NCBI RefSeq assembly: GCF_900156105.1
Contig: NZ_FTMS01000012.1
Location: 62,001-126,000, forward strand
Reading direction: 5' to 3'
Length of the DNA stretch: 64,000 nt
DNA from: Alkalispirochaeta americana
GTDB lineage: Bacteria > Spirochaetota > Spirochaetia > DSM-27196 > Alkalispirochaetaceae
The position numbers and the translations under genes are program-made. Positions 23,472 through 30,837 of the stretch are shown in pieces (the stretch's first letter is position 1; each line of letters starts with the position of its first letter). Under the pieces are notes generated by a model. That model searched no databases. It saw nothing but the letters and a program-made list of their open reading frames with translations, and was not told the origin of the DNA.

Positions 23472-24734
23472 TCAAGGCCGAAGCCGTCCAAGGCCGGAGC
23501 TGTCCTCTTCCGTGCCGATTGCCGTCAGGAGCGTGCGACGGCGTTCCTGCAAAAGAGCCTCGATAAAATCCCGTGATCGTCGGGGGTCCTGGTGAAAGTG
23601 CAGGAGATGAGATTCGCAGGTGCTGTCGCTGGCGCCAAACCGGGGGATCGAGCTGTCTGCCAGAGGCAGAAAAGCCTCCACCAGCGACGCCTCGTCGCGC
23701 CCGGGGCCCCGAAAGGGAAAGGCCTCAACCCAGGAAGTTTCCTCGCGAAGATAATCGATATGCCAGTGCAGCTTCTTCCGTCCCCGCCGCCGGTGGCGGT
23801 TTATTCGCGCCTGGAGCCCCTGCCGGGCTGACCCCACGTAGAGATACCATCCCGGTGGATACCGGACCGTTCCAAGCGCTCCCGTGGGGATGGGTGTTTC
23901 CCGGCGGAGGTGAAGCATGATGGCGTAGCACCCCCGGTCATCCAGGTGGGAAGAGATCGCTTCCCAGGGTACGGTCATGTCCGTGCGCAGGGCCGTGATC
24001 TCTCCCGGGCCTCCCCAGGCTACGCCCAGGGGAATGACGGAAAGGACGTCTCTTGCCTGGGCGAGGGTTTGGGCGAAGGCCGGATCGGTGTGGACCTCTG
24101 GTACAAACCATTGGCATTCATCGCTGTGGATAATCACCAGGAGTGCTCCCCGGCGGCTTTGGGCCAGTTCCTCCACATGACGTCGTCCCCGTTCGGTCAC
24201 GGCGTCGGGAAACATGGCAAAGGGGCCGTTGAAGAGGGTGCAGGACTTGACCTCCAGATACCGCTTCTCTCCTGTTTCGTTCTGGAGAAGGAAGTCCACC
24301 CGACTGCGGGTTCCCGGAAGAGGCACTTCGGCACGGAGGATCTTCCAGCCAGTCAGGGCGGGAATCAGTCCCTGATCGATCAGGTACTGCGCGACCCGGT
24401 TGGTTCGGCCCGTATCGAGATAGACCGTGCTCCCGTCAGGGCGCCGGGCGCTGACCACCTTCCAGGGGTGAATCGATCCCTCGCCCCCGGGAGTGACCGA
24501 GAGGATTGTGCCGGGAAGCAGTATTTCCCGCAATTTCCCCGGGTTGGGCAAGTAGGCTGAGGTTTCCTCTTCTTCGGACACGGGCTGTCCTCCGGGCGAT
24601 GGTTCCAGGGCTATCTCCACGACAAACCGGTTTCGTCGGCGCAGGAAAGAGGCGGTGCGGAGATTCCCCGATGGAGCAAACGATTCTGCTACACCAAAAG
24701 AGATCAACCCGCTTGACGTTTTTTTTGGGTCCAT
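23472..24734 (-). CDS. sfsA: SfsA nuclease fused to a DUF123 GIY-YIG domain
   Basis: 420 residues in two parts. Residues about 1-265 are SfsA: AYLPNPGKLREILLPG, DTGRTNRVAQYLI, RVDFLLQNETGEKRYLEVKS (with the PD-(D/E)xK-like E-V-K) and FPDAVTERGRRHVEEL. Residues about 268-420 are a DUF123 GIY-YIG domain: GCYAIMLHL, WYLYVGSARQGLQARINRH (catalytic arginine) and GASDSTCESHLLHF (glutamate). SfsA from other bacteria has DNA/RNA nuclease activity and was first described as a sugar-fermentation stimulation protein. The normal SfsA length is about 235, so the C-terminal domain is a true addition. The start lies 23 bp from tRNA-Gly, in divergent orientation. Confidence 0.9.
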   Translation of the reverse strand: MDPKKTSSGLISFGVAESFAPSGNLRTASFLRRRNRFVVEIALEPSPGGQPVSEEEETSAYLPNPGKLREILLPGTILSVTPGGEGSIHPWKVVSARRPDGSTVYLDTGRTNRVAQYLIDQGLIPALTGWKILRAEVPLPGTRSRVDFLLQNETGEKRYLEVKSCTLFNGPFAMFPDAVTERGRRHVEELAQSRRGALLVIIHSDECQWFVPEVHTDPAFAQTLAQARDVLSVIPLGVAWGGPGEITALRTDMTVPWEAISSHLDDRGCYAIMLHLRRETPIPTGALGTVRYPPGWYLYVGSARQGLQARINRHRRRGRKKLHWHIDYLREETSWVEAFPFRGPGRDEASLVEAFLPLADSSIPRFGASDSTCESHLLHFHQDPRRSRDFIEALLQERRRTLLTAIGTEEDSSGLGRLRP

Positions 24735-24757
24735 GCTAGATTCCTTTCAGCAACAGC

Positions 24758-24831
24758 GCGAGCGTCGTATAATGGCTTATTACCCCAGCCTTCCAAGCTG
24801 GAGATGTGGGTTCGATTCCCATCGCTCGCTG
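24758..24831 (+). tRNA. tRNA-Gly (anticodon TCC)
   Basis: Acceptor GCGAGCG/CGCTCGC, anticodon stem CCAGC/GCTGG with loop CTTCCAA (anticodon TCC, codon GGA), T-arm GTGGG-TTCGATT-CCCAT, discriminator T. It closely follows the pattern of bacterial tRNA-Gly(TCC). CCA is not encoded. Confidence 0.96.
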
Positions 24832-25009
24832 ATTTCCCTTCAATTCTTCAGTTCCATTTCCGAATCATTCATTACTGGGTATGAGCTCCCTTGGTATAGC
24901 TGGCGAGCGCTGCAGACCACGTTCCATGAAAGGTACTGGTTTTTTCTCTGCCAGGCAAAGACGCCCGAGCTACAGAAGGCAACAGACGGCAAGGATCAGG
25001 AGGATCTGC

Positions 25010-25723
25010 ATGGAGACGGTGAATCTATCCATTTCAAACGCGGTTAGCATTTTTTTGTTCTTCACAGGCTGGTTTTTTCTGTTGCTTTTCACCCTTTTGC
25101 CGTTTCTTGAAGGGGCGTTCGTTGTACATGCCGGGCTTTACTGGTTCATAACGGGATATTTCCTTTTTATACCCATGTTTGCTTTTGCCATTCTTTCTGT
25201 CAGGAGAGAGGGGAGCCGCGACATCGAGAATATCAGGCTTTCCCTTGGAGTGCGAGGGTTTTCAAAAAAAGACCTGAAATATTCGATTGTCGGGTTGATC
25301 TTCGTATTCCTTTGCACGGGCATCATCTTTGGAATATCCGCAGCATTAACGCATAGATTCGGGATACGGCCACTTTCAACCACACCCTGGTTTATGGAAT
25401 TTGAATCGTTTCAAGGTCATGAACGTTTCTTTCTTCTTTTCTGGTTCCCAATGTTCTTTTTTAATATTGCGGGAGAAGAAATCTTGTGGAGAGGGTATAT
25501 TCAGACCCGATTGCGTGGTAACTATTCGTGGCTTCTTTGCTCATTTTTATGGATGGTTTTCCATATACCCTTTGGACTTGATTTGATGATTGTGCTGATC
25601 CCTTTGCTGTTTGTTATACCCTATGTGCATAAGAAGACCGAAAACACGTCCAATGCAATGCTGATCCATGGGCTGTACAACGGTCCCGTCTTTGTCCTGG
25701 TTGCCCTGGGGGTTATACAGTAG
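25010..25723 (+). CDS. CPBP-family intramembrane protease-like protein
   Basis: 237 residues, ATG with AGGAGG six bases upstream. It is mostly hydrophobic with about six to eight transmembrane helices. The CPBP (CAAX protease and bacteriocin-processing, Abi) motifs are present: EEILWRGYIQ (E-E-x3-R), FLWMVFHIPFG (histidine motif) and MLIHGLYN. In the family these glutamates and histidines form the metal site in the membrane. Functions include processing of prenylated proteins or bacteriocin self-immunity; none can be chosen here. The gene and its leader are visibly richer in A and T than both neighbours and lie directly downstream of tRNA-Gly, so recent acquisition is likely. Confidence 0.83.
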   Translation: METVNLSISNAVSIFLFFTGWFFLLLFTLLPFLEGAFVVHAGLYWFITGYFLFIPMFAFAILSVRREGSRDIENIRLSLGVRGFSKKDLKYSIVGLIFVFLCTGIIFGISAALTHRFGIRPLSTTPWFMEFESFQGHERFFLLFWFPMFFFNIAGEEILWRGYIQTRLRGNYSWLLCSFLWMVFHIPFGLDLMIVLIPLLFVIPYVHKKTENTSNAMLIHGLYNGPVFVLVALGVIQ

Positions 25724-25748
25724 GGGAACCTCACTCGGCCTCTCTCCA

Positions 25749-25780
25749 ATTTGGTGTACTCCCGACCGATTTCGGTGTAC
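25749..25780. repeat. near-repeat ATTT(C)GGTGTAC before the acyl-CoA synthetase
   Basis: ATTTGGTGTAC (25749-25759) and ATTTCGGTGTAC (25769-25780) form a direct repeat with a period of about 20-21 bp just upstream of the gene at 25806. Two helical turns apart, they could be binding sites for a regulator. Confidence 0.3.
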
Positions 25781-25805
25781 CATGGATCAGGAGAAAGGAA
25801 GCATC

Positions 25806-27446
25806 ATGAAATTTCAACTCGAAGCCTATACCCTGGATCGCTTTGCCGACCGCGTCTTTTCCTTGTACGCAGATCGTCCTTCCCTTGCTTCTTACGGCAA
25901 CGATCCTGTTACCTATCGCGAGATGCAGCAACAGATGGTGGAGCGCCAGGATCTCCTCCTCTCCCGGGGAATCGGCCGGGGGGACAAAGTCGCTATCGTG
26001 GGGACATCCACCCCGGAGTGGGCAATTTCCTATCTGGCCGTCATGACCATAGGGGCCGTAGCTGTACCAATTATGGAGGAGTTTCCCCCCGAGGATATCC
26101 GGGGAATCCTGGAGCGAGCCCGGGTGCAGGGCGTTTTTACCACGGAGCATCTGTGGAACGGCTTTGGCGGGGATCGTCTCACGGGGTTCCGGCTGGTCTA
26201 CGAGATGCAGCAGAACCAGGTTCTTCAGGAAGATCCCGGTGAGCCGCGACAGCGAGAGCCCCTTCAGGAAGATGATCTCGCCGAGATTCTCTTCACCTCA
26301 GGGACAACAGGTTTCAGCAAAGGCGTCATGCTCACCCACCGGAACCTGGTCTCCAACCTCTTCGAGGGGCCGGACCTGGTGGGGTGCATCCACGATCACT
26401 CCCGCACCCTCTCGCTCCTGCCTCTGGCCCACGCCTACGGTTCAACTTCGGGGTTCCTCTCCATCATCTACAACGGGTCGGCCCTGTATTTCCTGGGCAA
26501 AAAGCCCACGCCCAAGCTTCTTATGTCGGCCCTGGCCGAGATCCAGCCCACCATCCTTGGTGGGGTTCCCCTGATCTTTGAAAAACTCTACGCCCGCAGG
26601 ATCGCTCCCCTGATCGCCCGCAAACCTCTTTTTCGCTGGCTCGCAGCGGGGCCTCGGCGCAAGAAATTCCTCTACACTCTCATTGGCGCGCGGGTTCGCA
26701 AGAGCTTCGGAGGAAAGATCGAGTGTGCCATCATCGGAGGCGCACCCCTCTCCCGGGAGGTGGAGCTCTTTCTTCGGGCTGCCCGGATTCCCACCGTCCT
26801 CGGCTACGGCATGACCGAGGCATCGCCGCTGATCACCTTCAGCTCCCGGGAAGGCGTGAAGATCGGTTCGGTGGGCCACCCCGTCACGGATGTCGAGATC
26901 AAGATAGTCGATCCGGATCCGGCAACGGGCGTAGGAGATGTCTGGGTTCGCGGACCTAACGTGATGAAAGGCTACTACGAGGACCCCGCCGAGACCGCCG
27001 CTGTTCTGACCCCCGACGGGTGGCTCAAGACCGGTGACAAGGGATACCTGGACGAGGATTCCTACCTCTACCTCAAGGGACGCAGCAAAAATGTTATCAT
27101 CGGTCCCTCGGGAGAGAACATCTATCCCGAAGTGATCGAGGGACTCCTGCTCCAGTGCGTCGAGGTGGACGAGGCTCTGGTCCTTGAGCGAGAGGGCAGG
27201 CTGGTTGCGCTGATCTATCCCTCGCCGGATCTGCTGGAGCAGATGAACCGCCAGGGTGCGGAAGATCGAACGAAGGCAGAGGCTCGCAGGAAGGTCGAAG
27301 ACCGTCTGGAGGCGGTGCGTCGTGAGGTTAACGGGCGGTTGCCCGGTTATTCGCACATCACGGCGGTCCAGCTTCAGGAAACGGAGTTCGTCAAGACCGT
27401 GAGCAACAAAATCAAGCGCGCTGTTTACTACGACCAGGATCAGTAG
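25806..27446 (+). CDS. AMP-dependent acyl-CoA synthetase/ligase
   Basis: 546 residues, SD AGAAAGGAAG before the ATG. It is an ANL-superfamily adenylating enzyme: the P-loop is ILFTSGTTGFSKGVMLTHRN (A3), GYGMTEASPLI is A5, the hinge region is WLKTGDKGYLDEDSYLYLKG (A7/A8), and the C-terminal lysine region is VKTVSNKIKR (A10). This is the long-chain fatty acyl-CoA ligase branch, activating a fatty acid through an acyl-AMP to acyl-CoA, for uptake or lipid remodelling. A C-terminal insertion (EQMNRQGAEDRTKAEARRKV) is unusually charged. It stands alone between the CPBP and pyruvate kinase genes. Confidence 0.9.
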   Translation: MKFQLEAYTLDRFADRVFSLYADRPSLASYGNDPVTYREMQQQMVERQDLLLSRGIGRGDKVAIVGTSTPEWAISYLAVMTIGAVAVPIMEEFPPEDIRGILERARVQGVFTTEHLWNGFGGDRLTGFRLVYEMQQNQVLQEDPGEPRQREPLQEDDLAEILFTSGTTGFSKGVMLTHRNLVSNLFEGPDLVGCIHDHSRTLSLLPLAHAYGSTSGFLSIIYNGSALYFLGKKPTPKLLMSALAEIQPTILGGVPLIFEKLYARRIAPLIARKPLFRWLAAGPRRKKFLYTLIGARVRKSFGGKIECAIIGGAPLSREVELFLRAARIPTVLGYGMTEASPLITFSSREGVKIGSVGHPVTDVEIKIVDPDPATGVGDVWVRGPNVMKGYYEDPAETAAVLTPDGWLKTGDKGYLDEDSYLYLKGRSKNVIIGPSGENIYPEVIEGLLLQCVEVDEALVLEREGRLVALIYPSPDLLEQMNRQGAEDRTKAEARRKVEDRLEAVRREVNGRLPGYSHITAVQLQETEFVKTVSNKIKRAVYYDQDQ

Positions 27447-27488
27447 CAACTCTCCCCGGCAGGGCCTGTCCTGAATCTCCCCGAGGCC

Positions 27489-27516
27489 TCGACGAGGCCC
27501 CCGGGAGGGATATATA
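27489..27516 (+). promoter_or_regulatory. possible pyruvate kinase promoter
   Basis: TCGACG (27489-27494), a 16-bp spacer and TATATA (27511-27516). Further AT-rich boxes (TATAGA, ATATATC) follow, so the exact start is uncertain; the leader would be about 90 bases. A GGCCTC/GAGGCC hairpin (27484-27498) overlaps the -35 region. Confidence 0.3.
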
Positions 27517-27612
27517 CAGGGTATAGAAAAAATATATCTGCCAATTCTCCTTTTCTCTCCGTTTCGCTTGCACCGCCGGGACGGTTTTTTTATTATCACC
27601 AGCGGAAAAACT

Positions 27613-29040
27613 ATGGAGAAAAAACTTACAAAGATTGTTGCCACCGTTTCAGACAGACGGTGCGAGGTCGATTTTATCAAGGGCCTCTACACAGCGGGTA
27701 TGAACGTGGTGCGGTTGAACACCGCCCACCAGGACCCCGAGGGATCATTGCAGGTAATCAAAAACACCCGGGCTGTCTCCGATGAGATAGCTCTCATGGT
27801 GGATACCAAAGGCCCCGAGGTGAGGACTCGCCTCACGGGATCGCCCTTTTCCGTCTCTGCCGGTGATACCGTTGTCGTCACCGATGCTCCCCTGAAGGAG
27901 AAAGAACTGGGCACCACCTACGAAGGATTTGTGGATGACCTCTCTCCGGGCAAAAGCATTCTCATCGACGATGGAAGCCTGGAGTTACAGGTCCTGACAA
28001 AAGAACCGGGCCGTCTGGTGTGCCGGGTATGCAACGACGGAGAGATCGAGAACAAGAAAAGCATCAACGTGCCCGATGCCCATCTGAACGTGCCGGCCCT
28101 TTCGGAAAAAGACATGGCCTTTATCGACTTCGCTATCGAGCAGGATCTGGACTTTATTGCCCACTCCTTTGTGCGGAGCGCCGGGGACGTGATTGCAATA
28201 CAGAAGATTCTCGACGATGCCGGAAGCGCTGTCAAAATAGTCGCCAAGATAGAGAACCGCGAAGGGATCAGAAATCTCGAAGAGATCATTCCCCACGTAG
28301 CGGGGGTCATGATCGCCCGGGGAGATCTGGGGATCGAGATACCGGCCGAGCAGGTGCCGGCCTATCAGAAGCATATCATTGAGCTGTGCCGAAAGCATAA
28401 GCGCCCGGTGATCACCGCAACCCAGATGTTGCACAGCATGATCAAAAACCCCCGTCCCACCCGGGCCGAGGTCTCCGATGTGGCCAACGCTGTCTACGAC
28501 GGAACCGACGCGATCATGCTCTCCGGCGAGACGGCGCAGGGATCGTATCCCCTGGAGGCGGTCCAGACTATGACCAGGATTTCCCGGGAAACGGAACGGG
28601 CCCGTTCCCATTTTTCCCGAACCCAATGGATCGACCCCGACACAAACCAGCGGAACTTCCTGGCCAAGACGGTCGACTCCGCCTGTCGGGAGCTGCCCAT
28701 AAAGGCGGTCCTGAGCGATACCGAAACGGGCCGGAGCGCGAGGGTCCTCTCCTCCTACCGCATGGAGGTTCCCATCTTTGCCCGCTCTCCCAGCAAACGC
28801 GTGGTGAGGGAACTGAGTTTGAGCTTTGGCGTTTTTCCCGCCTATATGGAGTATCAGGCTTCCACCGACCAGTTGGTGGCCAACTCCCTGGCTGGTCTGC
28901 TCCAGGATGGAGTTATCGATGAACTCGATCTGGTGGTGATCATGGGAGGAGCCCCCGGGCAGAGCGAAGGGACAAACTTTGTCGAGATTAACAAAGCTTC
29001 GGCCTGTCTCCACCTCTACAGCGCGGGAACCCCCAAATAG
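27613..29040 (+). CDS. pyk: pyruvate kinase
   Basis: 475 residues. It catalyses phosphoenolpyruvate plus ADP to pyruvate plus ATP. Motifs are KIVATVSDRR, DTKGPEVRT (64-72), KIENREGIRNLEEI (catalytic lysine), ARGDLGIEIP (metal ligands), ITATQMLHSMIKNPRPTRAE and SGETAQGSYPLEAV. The usual N-F-S-H-G segment reads N36-T-A38-H-Q, so the serine that helps bind potassium is alanine; the glutamate of D-T-K-G-P-E that goes with potassium dependence remains. The ATG at 27613 has only a weak SD (GGAAA). The C-terminal allosteric domain is present but shorter than in E. coli PykF. Confidence 0.95.
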   Translation: MEKKLTKIVATVSDRRCEVDFIKGLYTAGMNVVRLNTAHQDPEGSLQVIKNTRAVSDEIALMVDTKGPEVRTRLTGSPFSVSAGDTVVVTDAPLKEKELGTTYEGFVDDLSPGKSILIDDGSLELQVLTKEPGRLVCRVCNDGEIENKKSINVPDAHLNVPALSEKDMAFIDFAIEQDLDFIAHSFVRSAGDVIAIQKILDDAGSAVKIVAKIENREGIRNLEEIIPHVAGVMIARGDLGIEIPAEQVPAYQKHIIELCRKHKRPVITATQMLHSMIKNPRPTRAEVSDVANAVYDGTDAIMLSGETAQGSYPLEAVQTMTRISRETERARSHFSRTQWIDPDTNQRNFLAKTVDSACRELPIKAVLSDTETGRSARVLSSYRMEVPIFARSPSKRVVRELSLSFGVFPAYMEYQASTDQLVANSLAGLLQDGVIDELDLVVIMGGAPGQSEGTNFVEINKASACLHLYSAGTPK

Positions 29041-29061
29041 CGGGAAAGATAAATTTTTCCC

Positions 29062-29090
29062 TTGTGACGGGCTTCGCCTCCCGGTATACT
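29062..29090 (+). promoter_or_regulatory. promoter for the CZB chemoreceptor gene
   Basis: TTGTGA (29062-29067), a 17-bp spacer and TATACT (29085-29090), with a predicted start near 29097 and a 70-base leader. It is one of the best sigma-70-like promoters in the window. Confidence 0.65.
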
Positions 29091-29167
29091 AACGTTCTTG
29101 TGGAAATAACTATCGTAAAGGTATTTCGCGATTTCATGGTATATGCGGGAGCATAAGGAGCCGAGAC

Positions 29168-30820
29168 ATGGGTGAACGTACGGAACTCAGTAAAAAAGTA
29201 ATACACGCGGGAGTTTTCGGCCAGGTGCTGGTTGTGCTGGGCCTGGTGGCAGGGGTTGCAGGGTTTCCCCTGCCGGGTCTCGTTTCAGGAGTTCTGGGGG
29301 TCTGCCTTTCGGGCTGGGCCTGTGTCAGGGCCCTGCATCGCTGGGGGGACATCGAAGAGGCCTTTCGGAACTCCAGGGATCGGGACCAGGCGTTCCAGGA
29401 TCTGAAAAGCAAGATTTTCTCTCTCGCCAGCAGGAATAGCGACAACGCCCAGGAACTCATCAGCAGCATTTTCAGCGCGCTGGAGATCAACGAGAAGATC
29501 CACCAGGGAATCGATGATATCGGCGGCCAGGTGGACCGCACAAAAGAGAGTCTTCGTTCTTCTTCTGCGGCGATTGAGGAAATTGGAGCAACCATCGAGG
29601 CCTTCACCAAACGGATCGATTCCCAGTCCTCCGCGGTGGTTCAGACCTCGTCGGCGGTGGAACAGATGGATTCCCATCTGGGGAACGTTTCCCGAATCGT
29701 CGACCAGCACCGGGAAAACATGACCGAACTGGTGGATCTCACCGGCAAGGGAGAGCAGCAGGCCGAACAGACCAACACCCTCATCGAGGGGATTCACAAC
29801 CACATAGGAGCCGTCCAGGCTGTCATCCAGGTTATTAACAGCGTGGCCAGCCAGACAAACCTCCTCGCCATGAACGCCGCCATCGAGGCTGCCCATGCCG
29901 GGGAAGCGGGCCGGGGCTTTGCCGTTGTGGCCGACGAGATCCGGAAACTGGCCGAGACTACCGCCCAGAACTCCAAAACCATCGGGGGAACCCTGAAGAA
30001 GATCGTTTCCGAGATTGGCCAGGCCAAGGGGCTGGGGAGCGAAAACCTGGAATATTTCCGCAGCGTCCGCACCGATGCCCAGGAGATTACCCAGGCCTTT
30101 CACGAGATCAACCGGGCCACCGTGGAGATATCCCAGGGGAGCAGCGATGTCCTGAAGGCATCCACGGAGCTTGTCAACATTACCCGGGAGATCCAGCAGG
30201 GTGGCCAGGAGATCGCCACCAGTGTACGGGAGCTGGACGCGAGCGTTCGGGGAATCCTTGAGGCCAGTGCCGCAACGGACCGGAACTCCGAGCAAATCGA
30301 CGGGATTCTCACCCTGAACAACCAGACCCTGGCTACCCTGGCTGCGGCCAGTCTCCACGGTATTGAGGCAGTACAGAACCTGGAGGGTGATATTGCCGCA
30401 GATTCCGGGTCCGCCATGAACTGCAAAATGGTGGCCCTGAACCACCTGCGCTGGCTCATGAGCGCTCGCCAGGTGATCGAGGGAGATGATTCGCGACGGA
30501 CCTTTCCTTCGCCGGAGCTGGAGAAATGCTGGCTTTCCCGCTGGATCAAGAGTCCTCAGGGTCAGCACTACGCCGGAAGCCCTGCCCTTGAACAGGTCCA
30601 GGAGGTGCATCTGGAGTTTCACACCCTCCTGACACGCATCATGAACAATGCCCAGGGGACACCCGCAGGGCGGCGTTCCACCGAGCTTGAGCGCTCCCTG
30701 GAGACAGACTACCGCAGCCTGATGAAGTGCGCTGCCCGGTTCGTCGAAGCCATTGAAGCCTTTGGTCAGACCCGGGGCGTGCAGATCGATCAGGAGATTC
30801 CAGCGGCGATGGCGGGCTGA
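29168..30820 (+). CDS. methyl-accepting chemotaxis protein with C-terminal CZB zinc-binding domain
   Basis: 550 residues, AGGAG SD. The N-terminus has two adjacent hydrophobic helices (about 12-35 and 37-57) with almost no periplasmic loop, so it is a membrane-tethered receptor without an external ligand domain. A long coiled-coil signalling domain carries the invariant hairpin tip [20 protein letters not shown]. The C-terminal 130 residues fit a CZB (chemoreceptor zinc-binding) domain: NHLRWL (H-x-x-W, about 426-429), [10 protein letters not shown], and VHLEFHTLL, giving the three-His/one-Cys zinc site. CZB receptors in other bacteria sense zinc or oxidants such as hypochlorous acid. An upstream sigma-70 promoter drives it alone. 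Confidence 0.9.
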   Translation: MGERTELSKKVIHAGVFGQVLVVLGLVAGVAGFPLPGLVSGVLGVCLSGWACVRALHRWGDIEEAFRNSRDRDQAFQDLKSKIFSLASRNSDNAQELISSIFSALEINEKIHQGIDDIGGQVDRTKESLRSSSAAIEEIGATIEAFTKRIDSQSSAVVQTSSAVEQMDSHLGNVSRIVDQHRENMTELVDLTGKGEQQAEQTNTLIEGIHNHIGAVQAVIQVINSVASQTNLLAMNAAIEAAHAGEAGRGFAVVADEIRKLAETTAQNSKTIGGTLKKIVSEIGQAKGLGSENLEYFRSVRTDAQEITQAFHEINRATVEISQGSSDVLKASTELVNITREIQQGGQEIATSVRELDASVRGILEASAATDRNSEQIDGILTLNNQTLATLAAASLHGIEAVQNLEGDIAADSGSAMNCKMVALNHLRWLMSARQVIEGDDSRRTFPSPELEKCWLSRWIKSPQGQHYAGSPALEQVQEVHLEFHTLLTRIMNNAQGTPAGRRSTELERSLETDYRSLMKCAARFVEAIEAFGQTRGVQIDQEIPAAMAG

Positions 30821-30837
30821 CTGTTTCGGTTCAGGCC

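Noticed and set aside
24758-25805. Integrated genetic element with duplicated tRNA-Gly attachment site
   Set aside because: No second copy of the tRNA 3' end and no integrase between the tRNA and the acyl-CoA synthetase gene.
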